Assembly: GCF_903469665.1 (NCBI RefSeq)
Contig: NZ_CAGKLC010000005.1
Location: forward strand, 32,673 to 96,672
Origin: Flavobacterium sp. UGB4466
GTDB lineage: Bacteria > Bacteroidota > Bacteroidia > Flavobacteriales > Flavobacteriaceae
DNA length: 64,000 nucleotides
Direction of reading: 5' to 3'
Of this stretch, positions 54,295 to 63,031 are shown piece after piece (position 1 is the stretch's first letter; every line of letters begins with the position of its first letter). The notes under the pieces are model-generated. The model ran no database searches and was not told the origin of the DNA. It worked only from the letters and a program-made list of their open reading frames with translations. Position numbers and translations under genes: made by a program.

Positions 54295-54341
54295 TTATTC
54301 CGTCTGCGCTTCCGGATTTAAGAAACTACAGACGAATTACG

Positions 54342-55037
54342 TTACAAGTTTAAAACAAAATTGTTGCGTAGTTTTTCCTCGTATTTTTCTTTATTGAAAG
54401 TGTAGAGATACGATCCTTTTCGGGAAGACTGCATGTCTTTTTCGTCCAGTTTGTTCAGGATTCCCATGGTATTAATCTTAGTGATAAAGTTTCTTTTGTC
54501 CAGTTCTTTGCTCAAAATAGCTTCGTACAACTCCAATAATTGGCGCATGGTGAACTTCTCAGGAAGTAATTCAAAACCAATTGGCTTGATCGAAGTTTTA
54601 TAACGTAATATTCTGATGGCTTGCTGCACCATTTCGTTATGATCAAAAATTAAACTCGGAGCATCGGCCACACTAAACCATTGTGCATGATAATTTTCAA
54701 TAAGCTCGGCATTGTGATCTTCAATATTAATCAAAGCATAGTACGAAACCGAAATGGTTCTTTCTAAAGGGTCACGATCAATTTCGCTGTAGGCATAAAG
54801 TTGTTCCATATACACATCGTTTAATCCCGTATACATTTTTAAAACTCTTATCGCAGCATTGTCGAGTACTTCGTCTTGCTTTAATAAGCCTCCCATCAAA
54901 GACCATTTTCCTTTTTCAGGCTCGAACCCTCTTTTGATTAAGAGAATTTTCAAACCTTCGCGATCAAACCCAAAAATAATACAATCTACTGCTAATAAAA
55001 CTTTATCTGCAGAGCTATAACTGTTAAGCATATTCAA
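54342..55037 (-). CDS. Nudix-domain transcriptional regulator (NrtR/AraR-like)
   Basis: The 231-residue protein joins a Nudix domain (residues 10-140) to a winged-helix domain (150-225, LPEKFTMRQLLELYEAIL and KRNFITKINTMGIL). The Nudix box keeps G and the first E (GGLLKQDEVLDNAAIRV) but the RE and EE positions read RV and MY, so hydrolase activity is probably lost and the domain senses a ligand. Bacteroidota use such proteins to control sugar use genes. It lies convergent with the GntR-type gene. Target genes are not evident. Confidence 0.85.
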   Translation of the reverse strand: MNMLNSYSSADKVLLAVDCIIFGFDREGLKILLIKRGFEPEKGKWSLMGGLLKQDEVLDNAAIRVLKMYTGLNDVYMEQLYAYSEIDRDPLERTISVSYYALINIEDHNAELIENYHAQWFSVADAPSLIFDHNEMVQQAIRILRYKTSIKPIGFELLPEKFTMRQLLELYEAILSKELDKRNFITKINTMGILNKLDEKDMQSSRKGSYLYTFNKEKYEEKLRNNFVLNL

Positions 55038-55693
55038 ATTTTTAGTGGTAAATATATAATCCTGTTAATTTCGTTTCTCAATTTTTTAAACGTTGTGTAA
55101 ACACTTAATAAATGTAACCGTTTGTAAAAGTTACATTAACTGCTTTGATTGAGACTTCTGTTACAAAAGTAATGGTTTTTTAATGCTAAAATCATTATTA
55201 AAGCGGTCATTTTTTAACCTTTTTCACAAGTTTTTTTAAATAAAATATCATTTTACATATCAAAGCGTCACTTTTACGCAATAAAATAAGAGGATAATTC
55301 TTACTTGAATTAAGTATTCTCAAGACAATTTTTTGTCGCAAAATCGATTCTGAAGCGAAACGAGTTGGTGTTGTCAATTGATCAATTTTTGAACTAGCGA
55401 TACATTGACGAAATGAATAAGCATTCCTGAAAAGAAAGACGATTCTGATAGGACTCGGTGAGAGGAAATGCAATTTATAACCAAGAAAAACATCGCGGTA
55501 TTTTCTTATAGCTCTAAGACCAATATTGGTTTAAGCCCAGTAAAATAGAGACCATATCATGTTTTTTTTGCTTTTTTAAAAGGCAAATTACCAGAATATT
55601 ACACAAGCAGATTTAAAAATACAGCACAAATTTCAATTATTATTAACCTTATTTAGTCTAAATAAGATAGTTTTGCGTCATATTTTTATTTCT
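55038..55693. other. 656-base region without a recognisable gene
   Basis: Between the Nudix regulator and the sigma-factor gene. It contains an 8-bp inverted repeat AATGTAAC/GTTACATT (55111-55118, 55130-55137), another GTTAC-AAAA-GTAAT at 55160-55172, a 12-bp perfect palindrome ACCAATATTGGT (55519-55530), and a sigma-factor promoter at the end. A reading frame on the - strand (55207-55473) has no protein-like features. The first repeats lie upstream of the Nudix regulator and could be its operator. Confidence 0.5.
55668..55675 (+). promoter_or_regulatory. -7 element upstream of the ECF sigma gene
   Basis: TAGTTTTG fits TAnnTTTG; the ATG at 55694 is 18 bases further on. No TTG is seen at -33. 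Confidence 0.4.
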
Positions 55694-56281
55694 ATGGAAA
55701 AGCAATATCTAAACATTAACGCCAAAAATTTCCCGGAGATTTATGATTTGTATTGGAATGAATTGTTTTGTTTTTGCAGACATCATACCGGCGACGAAGA
55801 AGCTGCAAAGGAAATTGTACAGCAAATTTTCATCAGTATCTGGGAAAGACGGGAACAGCTACAAATCGAAACTTCTATCAGAGCATATCTATATGGTGCT
55901 GCAAAACTCAAAATAGTAGAATATCATCGAAAACAAGTCACTAAAAAGAAACACGAAAGTACTCATTTTGCCGAAATGAATAAAGTTTCCAACAATACAG
56001 AAGAGCATATTTTGCATAAAGATCTGCTTCGTGAACTACAGTTGGCCATCAGCACACTTCCGGAACGATGCCGGCAGGTATATTTAATGAGCAGGGAAGA
56101 CGGGATGGACAACCGTTCTATTGCCGCTTCTCTTGTTATTACAGAGAAAGCCGTTGAAGGAAATATTACAAGAGCACTTCGGCACATTCGCGATCATTTA
56201 AAAGTTTTTCGCAGTTTGGTCATTTTTTTTACTCCCCTATGTAGGGTTAGCGAGGACTTGTGCAACTACATCATTATATAA
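55694..56281 (+). CDS. ECF RNA polymerase sigma factor (FecI-like)
   Basis: Start 55694 (MEKQYLNINAKNFPEIYDLYW, 195 residues) is favoured over 55673 because the promoter lies there. Region 2 is EIYDLYWNELFCFCRHHTGDEEAAKEIVQQIFISIWERRE, and region 4 is LQLAISTLPERCRQVYLMSREDGMDNRSIAASL. It directs polymerase to a few promoters. An anti-sigma-type gene follows after 13 bases, then a TonB-dependent receptor, which matches FecIRA-type signalling. The last 25 residues are hydrophobic and unusual. Confidence 0.9.
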   Translation: MEKQYLNINAKNFPEIYDLYWNELFCFCRHHTGDEEAAKEIVQQIFISIWERREQLQIETSIRAYLYGAAKLKIVEYHRKQVTKKKHESTHFAEMNKVSNNTEEHILHKDLLRELQLAISTLPERCRQVYLMSREDGMDNRSIAASLVITEKAVEGNITRALRHIRDHLKVFRSLVIFFTPLCRVSEDLCNYIII

Positions 56282-56294
56282 CAAAACCAAGACT

Positions 56295-56954
56295 GTGTTT
56301 ATTACATCCGATTTATTAGAAAAATATGCGCGAAAGGAATGCAACGCTGCCGAAAGGGTAACAGTGGAGCAATGGTTAAGTGTTATAGATTTAGAACGTG
56401 AAATTATTAGCTCTCCACAACGAGACGGGTTAAAAGAAGAGATCTGGTGCAATATTGCTTCCAGAACGATTCATGTAAAACCAAAATCTCAGAACAGATT
56501 TCTTTATGCTGCCCTAACAACTGCGGCCTGTGTGTTATTTGCGATTGTCAGTTTACATTACTACAATTCATCAACATTTGCTTCGCAGATTTTAGTGAAC
56601 AATTTAAACGGTCAGGAGATTAAGAAAATAAACATTGGCAGTTTATCTTTTTTGGTTGAGCCGGGCAGCCAGTGCAACATTTCAATGGATTTTTTGGGTG
56701 AGGCAAGCGATGTTAAGTTTTGCGGAGCCGTTTCGGTTATTAGCGATTCGGCAAAAGTGCAGGAATTTAATATTGGCACCGGAACTTCAGGTTGTACAGT
56801 TGTGTATCAGGACAAAGTAAAACTGCAAAAAGGACAAACGTATCTCGCCATGACAGATGCAGACTATGAGGTAATAACAGCAACCAGAGATGAAATCGCC
56901 GAGGGTTTACCAAGAGTATTTAGCTCGAGGCTGTCGGAACGTTTTAAGTTATAA
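56295..56954 (+). CDS. FecR-like anti-sigma factor, short form
   Basis: GTG start at 56295 in the 13-base gap after the sigma gene. The 219-residue protein has an N-terminal anti-sigma-type region (YARKECNAAERVTVEQWL), a membrane helix at about 73-93 (YAALTTAACVLFAIVSLHYY), and a beta-rich periplasmic part with the FecR-type GSQCNISMDFLGEASDVKFCGAV. It is much shorter than usual Bacteroidota FecR proteins (about 300-400 residues) and lacks a clear C-terminal DUF4974 domain. Probably holds the sigma factor inactive until signalled. Confidence 0.77.
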   Translation: MFITSDLLEKYARKECNAAERVTVEQWLSVIDLEREIISSPQRDGLKEEIWCNIASRTIHVKPKSQNRFLYAALTTAACVLFAIVSLHYYNSSTFASQILVNNLNGQEIKKINIGSLSFLVEPGSQCNISMDFLGEASDVKFCGAVSVISDSAKVQEFNIGTGTSGCTVVYQDKVKLQKGQTYLAMTDADYEVITATRDEIAEGLPRVFSSRLSERFKL

Positions 56955-56992
56955 GGAAATATAACCCCTTGGGTAAATGGAACAAAATTTAG

Positions 56993-57139
56993 TTTTAACA
57001 CATAGAAGCATAGGTATTACTACTCAAAAAAGGCAGGTAAAGAAGAAAAGTCTTTCTTTCACACAGTTTACTATGTGCTTTTTAACTAGTGAAACGCCTT
57101 TTTTTAAGTTTACAAAGACTATGTTTCTATGTGTTAAAA
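56993..57139. repeat. 147-bp nested inverted-repeat element
   Basis: The outer arms 56993-57013 and 57119-57139 (TTTTAACACATAGA at one end) are complementary at 20 of 21 positions. Inner arms AAAAAAGGC (57026-57034) and GCCTTTTTT (57096-57104) pair inside. It lies between the FecR-like and receptor genes and could reduce read-through or stabilise mRNA. Reading frames through it are not gene-like. Confidence 0.75.
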
Positions 57140-57239
57140 CAATTTCATTCAACGGGTTAAAATACAAATAAGAAGAATATAAGAAAACCGATATAACTGA
57201 AATAGAGAAGTTATTGGTTTAGGGAACAAATTATCAGTG

Positions 57240-59636
57240 ATGCAATTTAAAAGATTTTTTTTAACGGTTATTTTAATGATCATATGTACTGCCGTTTATG
57301 CTCAGAATAATGGGAATGTCAGTTTTACAGGTTATATAGTAGACGATAGCGATCTGCCTGTTGCCGGTGCCGAAATTCAATTGCAAAATACTACCGTCGT
57401 AGTGAAAAGTAATAGCTCCGGGAAATTTGTTTTTCAAAATATTACATCAGGAAAATATCAGTTAGTGGTATCGATGACGGGTTATCAAATCCGGGAAATG
57501 GCTGTTGTTGTCGGACAGAATCAGAAAGAAGAAATTGTTATAGCGTTAAAATCGAATTCGGTTGTGTTAAATTCTGTTGATTTGTTTGGCAAAACGATTG
57601 AAACCAAAATCAAAGAACAGCCGTTTGCCGTTTCTGTTATCAGTACAAAAAAACTGGCAGAACGTGATGTCGATTTGAATCGGTTAATGGATGGAGTATC
57701 CGGTATTCGCGTACAGGAATCTGGTGGAATGGGCTCTGAAACCAATTATTCGATTAATGGATTATCCGGTAAAGCCGTAAAGTTTTTTGTAGATGGGATT
57801 CCGATGGAAAACTTCGGATCATCCTTCAGCATCAACAATTTTTCCATCAATACACTCGAAAGAATAGAAATCTATAAAGGAGTTACTCCGGTGTCCTTTG
57901 GTGCCGATGCACTTGGAGGTTCTGTAAACCTGGTAACACGCAGCCGTCTTAAAAATTATATCGATGTGTCGCAAACCATAGGGTCATTTAATACCTATCG
58001 TACAGCGGTTTCCGGAAAATGGAGAAACGAATCCGGTTTTACTTTGCAAACGAATTCTTTCTTTAATTCTTCCGATAATAACTATCCGGTTTGGGGGTCA
58101 ACGGTAGAAGTTGCGGGAGAAAATGGAAGACCTATTCCCGGTTATCCAAGATTCAGAAGATTTAATGATGATTACAAATCGTACACCATTAGAACTGATA
58201 TTGGGTTTACCAATGTCAAATGGGCAGATGCCTTGCTGTTAGGTTTTACTTTAGCAGATCAGGACAGAGGAATACAGACCGGAAGAACAATGGCTTATGT
58301 GTATGGAGACGTACGCTATAATGAGAAGTTTGTTATGCCTTCTCTGCGTTATTCTAAGAAAGGATTTTTATTTTCAAACTTAGATGTAGATCTGTATGCT
58401 TCTATAAACAAGTTAAGAGGTACAACTACTGATACCAGCTCTTATAAATACAATTGGACAGGAAAACCTATCGGAACAGTAGATGGAGAATTGGGAGGAA
58501 TCAGATCAGGTAAGTCCATTTATTCTTTTCAGGATCGCACGCAGTTGGCCAGAATTAATTTTGTATATCACCTAAAAGAGAATCAGGAGGTTAACTTAAA
58601 TTATGTGTTTACCGGTACCAGAAGAAAAGGCAGTGATGCTATTGCCGAAGCTGATTGGACAATTCCGCTTAGACAACCTCAGGATCTGAACAAACATATC
58701 GCAGGTTTATCGTATGAGATTTCTTCATTTGAGGACCGTTGGAAGAATATTTTCTTTACAAAGTATTTTGCTTATGAAGCCAATGCCGTTGTATTTGATT
58801 ACAATGGCGGGAATTCTAAGGAAACTTTTTATCAGAATACAAAAGACAATGCATGGGCTTTTGGATACACCTCTAAATGGTTATTACCAAAAGACTATAC
58901 CATAAAATTTTCTGCTGAAAATACTGCCCGGTTACCTGAAGCCATAGAGCTTCTGGGCAATGGTAATACGATTGTAAATGCACCGGATTTACAGCCTGAA
59001 AGAAGTTTCAATGTGAATGCATCCCTTCAGAAAACAATCCGTAATACGGTTCAGAATGTAAATTTCGGTCTTAATGTTTTTTTCAGAGACACCAAAAATC
59101 TGATCTGGTTAACAGAGGGAGATTTGATGGGAACCGCCCGCTATGAAAATTTGGGAAAAATACGTACGCTTGGGGTTGAGGTTGAAGCCAATTATACCCG
59201 AAAGCAATGGCTTGAAACATCATTCAATTTTACCTATCAGGATATCAGGAACATGCAGCGTTTTGAAGGAAACGGTGCCCCAAATCATGTTTATAGAGAC
59301 CGATTACGAAATACACCTTACGTAATGGCAAATGCAGAGGCGAGATTATTCCTGGATGAGATGTTTCAAATGAAACCGAAAATTTCATTTTTTGTTAGCA
59401 CACATTATGTTCATCAGTATTACTTAGGCTGGCCAAGTCTGGGAGAAGCACGCGAGAAAATGTACATTCCAACTCAGTTCGTTCAGGATGCCGGTTTTGG
59501 TTACACTTTTGGAAACGGACGTTACAGTGCCAATTTCGCCTGCCGCAATATTTTAGACAAACAAGTTTATGACAATTACTTACTGCAAAAGCCGGGAAGG
59601 TTTTTCAGTTTGAAACTAAGATATTTTTTACAATAA
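57240..59636 (+). CDS. TonB-dependent outer-membrane receptor
   Basis: The ATG at 57240 follows a GTG at 57237 and starts MQFKRFFLTVILMIICTAVYAQ, a signal peptide. Residues about 28-110 are a carboxypeptidase-D-like domain (GYIVDDSDLPVAGAEIQLQNT). The plug follows (FAVSVISTKKLAERDVDLNRLMDGVSGIRVQ), then a 22-strand-type barrel ending in FSLKLRYFLQ. It imports a large ligand such as a siderophore with TonB energy. No separate STN signalling domain is visible, although the gene follows sigma and anti-sigma genes. The ligand is not predictable. Confidence 0.9.
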   Translation: MQFKRFFLTVILMIICTAVYAQNNGNVSFTGYIVDDSDLPVAGAEIQLQNTTVVVKSNSSGKFVFQNITSGKYQLVVSMTGYQIREMAVVVGQNQKEEIVIALKSNSVVLNSVDLFGKTIETKIKEQPFAVSVISTKKLAERDVDLNRLMDGVSGIRVQESGGMGSETNYSINGLSGKAVKFFVDGIPMENFGSSFSINNFSINTLERIEIYKGVTPVSFGADALGGSVNLVTRSRLKNYIDVSQTIGSFNTYRTAVSGKWRNESGFTLQTNSFFNSSDNNYPVWGSTVEVAGENGRPIPGYPRFRRFNDDYKSYTIRTDIGFTNVKWADALLLGFTLADQDRGIQTGRTMAYVYGDVRYNEKFVMPSLRYSKKGFLFSNLDVDLYASINKLRGTTTDTSSYKYNWTGKPIGTVDGELGGIRSGKSIYSFQDRTQLARINFVYHLKENQEVNLNYVFTGTRRKGSDAIAEADWTIPLRQPQDLNKHIAGLSYEISSFEDRWKNIFFTKYFAYEANAVVFDYNGGNSKETFYQNTKDNAWAFGYTSKWLLPKDYTIKFSAENTARLPEAIELLGNGNTIVNAPDLQPERSFNVNASLQKTIRNTVQNVNFGLNVFFRDTKNLIWLTEGDLMGTARYENLGKIRTLGVEVEANYTRKQWLETSFNFTYQDIRNMQRFEGNGAPNHVYRDRLRNTPYVMANAEARLFLDEMFQMKPKISFFVSTHYVHQYYLGWPSLGEAREKMYIPTQFVQDAGFGYTFGNGRYSANFACRNILDKQVYDNYLLQKPGRFFSLKLRYFLQ

Positions 59637-59655
59637 CCAATTAAATTTAAAATCA

Positions 59656-60888
59656 ATGAAAATGAAATCGTTCTTAAAGAAAACAACATTTATGGTTTCT
59701 GCTGTTACTATGTTTGCGGCAGTTGTAAGCTCTTGCAGTTCAAAGTCAGATGAAGTAGAAGCCGAAAGTGCACAGCATTTTACAATTGCCAGCTGGACTC
59801 AGGATTTGCAATATATCGCATCGGTACCTTCATTAGCAGAAGGATCTTTAACTTTTAAAGGGAAAGGTATTGAGGCTAACGGATCTCGTTATATCTGGCA
59901 CAAACAGTATGTTTATTTGATGAACCTTCCGCAGAAAAAATTCATCCAATACGAAATGGGTAAAGACGGAAGCTTAAAAGAAAAAGGGGCTATACTTACA
60001 GACGGAGTGGTTCCGAATTACTTTCAATCGCTGAATATTGTAGACGATAATACCATGTTGGTTTTGGGAGGACTGGATATCAATAATGGTACTGTGGGCT
60101 GGGCCAGAATCAAACTAAGTGATTTCACGATCGAAGCAAAAGGAACATTGGCCGTACCATACGACGCTGCTAAAAAAGGAGTTCAGTTTTCTGTTGGAAG
60201 AGCATTTGTAGACAACGGAAAGCTTATTCTGGGAGGTTATTTTTACGACAACGAATCAAAATCCTATACAGTTGATGGCGTAAGAGCTTTAGTTTATGAT
60301 TATCCTGCAATGAATAACTTGAAAGTAATCAAAAGTACTGCAACTGAAGGTGGAGTGGGTTATGACTACTTACATTCATTAGACAAAGACGAAGAAGGAA
60401 ACCATTACTTTGTAGCGAGTGCCGGTAAATTCTGGACAGGTGTAGGCGGAAAATCTGGAGTGGTACGTATTAAAAAAGGCGCAGCAGATTTTGATAAAGA
60501 TTATTTTATTGATGTAACAACACCATTAGGAAAACAAGCCTGTTTGATGGGAATCAATTATGTGGGTAACGGAATTGCAATTGGTACCGTTCAATACGAA
60601 GAGTTAATGACTTCAGTAAGAGACCGTTTAAAAAACGTAGGGCAGTTGGTTAGAATTGATTTGAAAAACAAAACAGTTTCGTTGATTAATACACCTTTAA
60701 GCCCGGTTTCAATGGTACGCTCACCATTGGTATACAAAGGAAAGTATTACACCGCAATTAGTCCTGTTGATGGTGTAGCCTCAATTTACGAAGTTGATCC
60801 TGCTACAGGAGCTTTCAAAAAAGGAACTACTTTAGATGGTGGAGGTTCTGTTACGGTTAATTTAATAGCGCCGCATCCAACAAAATAA
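59656..60888 (+). CDS. DUF4374 family lipoprotein
   Basis: The 410-residue protein has a lipoprotein signal with Cys27 (VVSSC) and then a beta-propeller-like body (VPNYFQSLNIVDDNTMLVLGG, VGRAFVDNGKLILGGYFYDN, VRSPLVYKGKYYTAISPVDG). This matches DUF4374, a Bacteroidota family usually found next to TonB-dependent siderophore or haem-type receptors. It starts 20 bases after the receptor gene. It probably binds the ligand at the outer membrane. A terminator follows. Confidence 0.85.
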   Translation: MKMKSFLKKTTFMVSAVTMFAAVVSSCSSKSDEVEAESAQHFTIASWTQDLQYIASVPSLAEGSLTFKGKGIEANGSRYIWHKQYVYLMNLPQKKFIQYEMGKDGSLKEKGAILTDGVVPNYFQSLNIVDDNTMLVLGGLDINNGTVGWARIKLSDFTIEAKGTLAVPYDAAKKGVQFSVGRAFVDNGKLILGGYFYDNESKSYTVDGVRALVYDYPAMNNLKVIKSTATEGGVGYDYLHSLDKDEEGNHYFVASAGKFWTGVGGKSGVVRIKKGAADFDKDYFIDVTTPLGKQACLMGINYVGNGIAIGTVQYEELMTSVRDRLKNVGQLVRIDLKNKTVSLINTPLSPVSMVRSPLVYKGKYYTAISPVDGVASIYEVDPATGAFKKGTTLDGGGSVTVNLIAPHPTK

Positions 60889-60918
60889 TAGTAAACTCAA
60901 GTTTCTAATTGAGTAAGT

Positions 60919-60947
60919 ATGGCCGGAAGAAATTCCGGCCATTTTTT
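60919..60947 (+). terminator. Terminator of the receptor/DUF4374 operon
   Basis: A 10-bp stem ATGGCCGGAA (60919-60928) pairs with TTCCGGCCAT (60933-60942), with a GAAA loop and T6. Confidence 0.9.
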
Positions 60948-61040
60948 GTTTGGGATGAGTTTGTAAAAAACGTCACATAGAGATAAGACTAATTCGCAAA
61001 CCATATAAAATCTTAACTTCGCAAGAACAAAAATACAATC

Positions 61041-61514
61041 GTGATGAAACATTTATTCAAGGCAGCTGTAAAATGGACTTTTAAACCAAAAGGAGAAGAT
61101 GCTGTAAAAAGATTTTACAGTAAAAGTCATCAGATTACCATAGAAGGGAAACCGATTTTAAATGTTTCGGCTGCCAAAGCATTTAAAGGAGATCCTGAGT
61201 TGTATAATCCCGAAGATTTATTGCTGAGCAGTCTCGTTTCCTGCCACATGATGTCCTATCTGTATGTATGTTCTCAAAACGGAATAGAAGTTTTGGAATA
61301 TTCAGATGATGCAGAAGCAACACTCGAGGTTTCTCCCGACGGAAGTGGGCGCTTTGTTGCTGTTCATCTCAACCCAAAAGTAAAAATTGCAAACGCCGAT
61401 CAGATTGAACTGGCCAATGCACTTCATACCAAAGCTAACCAATTGTGTTTTATAGCCAATTCCTGCAATTTCCCTGTTTCGCATCACGGAAGCTGTGAGG
61501 TTTTTAAGGTATAA
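61041..61514 (+). CDS. OsmC family peroxiredoxin-like protein
   Basis: The 157-residue protein has the OsmC pattern: NPEDLLLSSLVSCHMMSYL with Cys68, and LCFIANSCNFPVSHHGSCEV with Cys136 (and Cys142, Cys152). OsmC enzymes reduce organic hydroperoxides using a Cys pair. It is a single-gene unit with a short leader, starting ATGATG (61041/61044). It ends beside the large repeat block. Confidence 0.9.
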   Translation: MMKHLFKAAVKWTFKPKGEDAVKRFYSKSHQITIEGKPILNVSAAKAFKGDPELYNPEDLLLSSLVSCHMMSYLYVCSQNGIEVLEYSDDAEATLEVSPDGSGRFVAVHLNPKVKIANADQIELANALHTKANQLCFIANSCNFPVSHHGSCEVFKV

Positions 61515-61532
61515 ATTTTAGTTTAATTATTA

Positions 61533-62099
61533 GCGTTCCTTGCGTAAACCTTTGCGCTCTTTGCGGTTAAAATAGCACACGGATTGTACTGATTCGTTTC
61601 ACGAAAGCACGGATCAGCACGGATTTTTTTATTATTGGTTAACTTCTGAGAAATCCGTTTTTATCAGCGTCTTCGCAAAGCGAATCTGCGTAATCCGCGT
61701 TCCTTTTTGTAATGCTAATTTGGACACAGCATTTTGATATTGGTTACCGATAAAGTGTTTCTGCGTTCCTTGCGTAAACCTTTGCGGTCTTTGCGGTTAA
61801 AATAGTACACGGATTGTACGGATTCGTTTCACGAAAGCACGGATCAGCACGGATTTTTTTATTATTGGTTAACTTCTGAGAGATCCGTTTTTATCAGCGT
61901 CTTCGCAAAGCGAATCTGCGTAATCCGCGTTCCTCGCGTAAACCTTTGCGGTCTTTGCGGTTAAAAAATAGCCCACGGATTGTACGGATTCGTTTCACGA
62001 AAACACGGATCAGCACGGATTTTTTATTATTGGTTAACTTCTGAGAAATCCGTTTTTATCAGCGTTTTCGCAAAGCGAATCTGCGTAATCCGCGTTCCT
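61533..62099. repeat. Three copies of a 164-165-bp dispersed repeat
   Basis: Units start at 61533, 61763 and 61927, each beginning GCGTTCCT and running through acctttgcg, ggattcgtttcacga, atcagcacggat, attattggttaactt, and atccgtttttatcagcg to the next gcgttcct. The spacing of units 2 and 3 is 164-165 bases; 58 bases separate unit 1 from unit 2. Inverted copies lie at 44.1-44.5 kb, and a diverged fragment at 22999-23056. No gene is present in 61515-62109. Confidence 0.9.
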
Positions 62100-62109
62100 T
62101 TTTTTAGTG

Positions 62110-62391
62110 TTAATTTGTATTCAACATTTCGATACTGGCTTTTTCGATTTCCTGATCAGTAAAAGGATCTAAGGCTTTTGCCAGCATTTTACTGGTTTTA
62201 ATACAACTTATCATTTTGGTTCGCAGATCGAGATCGTCTCCAATTTCGGTTTTAAGAATCTCTTCGAAAATCTCGGTTAAATAAGCGGGCTGGTCTCTAA
62301 ATTCTCCTTCCATCCAGAGTGTCGATAGAAATTGGGCTACAGCAGTTATTACGTTATTTTGATCTTTAGGGCTTTGATTTTCTTTTGGCAT
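62110..62391 (-). CDS. Small hypothetical protein
   Basis: The 93-residue protein has no signal peptide or membrane segment. It looks helical and genuine in composition: VITAVAQFLSTLWMEGEFRDQPAYLTEIFEEILKTEIGDDLDLRTKMISCIKTSKMLAKALDPF. I do not recognise a family. It is divergent from the XRE regulator (170 bases between starts) and ends 10 bases beyond the repeat block. Confidence 0.7.
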   Translation of the reverse strand: MPKENQSPKDQNNVITAVAQFLSTLWMEGEFRDQPAYLTEIFEEILKTEIGDDLDLRTKMISCIKTSKMLAKALDPFTDQEIEKASIEMLNTN

Positions 62392-62430
62392 GGCGTTTAG
62401 TTTATGATTATTAATTATACGAAAAAAACG

Positions 62431-62438
62431 TACTTTTG
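62431..62438 (+). promoter_or_regulatory. Possible -7 element for the XRE gene
   Basis: TACTTTTG fits TAnnTTTG, about 120 bases before the ATG at 62561; no -33 TTG seen. Confidence 0.3.
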
Positions 62439-62560
62439 TTTAAGCCGCAATTAAGCGATAGGTAGTATGGTATCGAAAAAAGTAAGATTGTAAACCACTA
62501 AGCAAAGCTTGTGTTTCACAATCTCCAGAAATTCTCAACAATTTTAAATATCTTTGAATT

Positions 62561-62950
62561 ATGAGCACAGCAACAAAACCAAAACATATCGGCAGAAACA
62601 TTAGCCGAATCAGAGAGCTTAGAGGAATGAAACAGGAAGCCTTGGCAATTGCTATTGGTGTAAGCCAGCAATCGGTTTCTAATATCGAAGGAAGCGAAAC
62701 GGTTGATGAGGAGAAATTGTCGAAAATTGCTGAGGTACTTGGTGTTTCTGCGGAAGCTATCAAAAACTTTTCAGATGAGGCAGTTTTAAATATTATTGGA
62801 AATACTTATCACGACAGCAATGTTGTTAATGGAAGTGCATATAGCTGTAATTTCAACCCACTAGACAAAGTTGTAGAACTTTACGAACGTTTGGTTCTGG
62901 CTGAAAAAGAGAAAGTGGAGTATTTGGAAAAATTGTTGAAGGGGAAGTAA
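62561..62950 (+). CDS. XRE family helix-turn-helix regulator
   Basis: The 129-residue protein has an N-terminal Cro/CI-type HTH (residues 10-65: NISRIRELRGMKQEALAIAIGVSQQSVSNIEG). A C-terminal coiled coil follows (DKVVELYERLVLAEKEKVEYLEKLLKGK), probably for dimerisation. Common in Flavobacteria as a stand-alone gene; targets unknown. It is convergent with dinD, sharing a weak terminator at 62981-63005. Confidence 0.9.
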   Translation: MSTATKPKHIGRNISRIRELRGMKQEALAIAIGVSQQSVSNIEGSETVDEEKLSKIAEVLGVSAEAIKNFSDEAVLNIIGNTYHDSNVVNGSAYSCNFNPLDKVVELYERLVLAEKEKVEYLEKLLKGK

Positions 62951-62980
62951 TTCTTTTTGTAAAAAAATAGAAACTCAAAG

Positions 62981-63011
62981 AAGCGCTACAGATTTTGCAG
63001 CGCTTTTTTAA
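62981..63011. terminator. Weak terminator between convergent XRE and dinD genes
   Basis: A 7-bp stem AAGCGCT (62981-62987) pairs with AGCGCTT (62999-63005), followed by T-rich sequence. Confidence 0.6.
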
Positions 63012-63031
63012 GATTTTATAATAATTTTAAA

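Noticed and set aside
55207..55473. 88-residue reading frame on the - strand
   Set aside because: Composition and lack of any domain, promoter or neighbour link suggest chance; it lies in a palindrome-rich intergenic region.
56977..57171. 64-residue reading frame on the + strand
   Set aside because: It runs through the inverted-repeat element and has no protein-like features.
61533..62099. CRISPR or satellite array with coding potential
   Set aside because: Units of 164-165 bp without unique spacers of fixed length; reading frames in it are short and interrupted.
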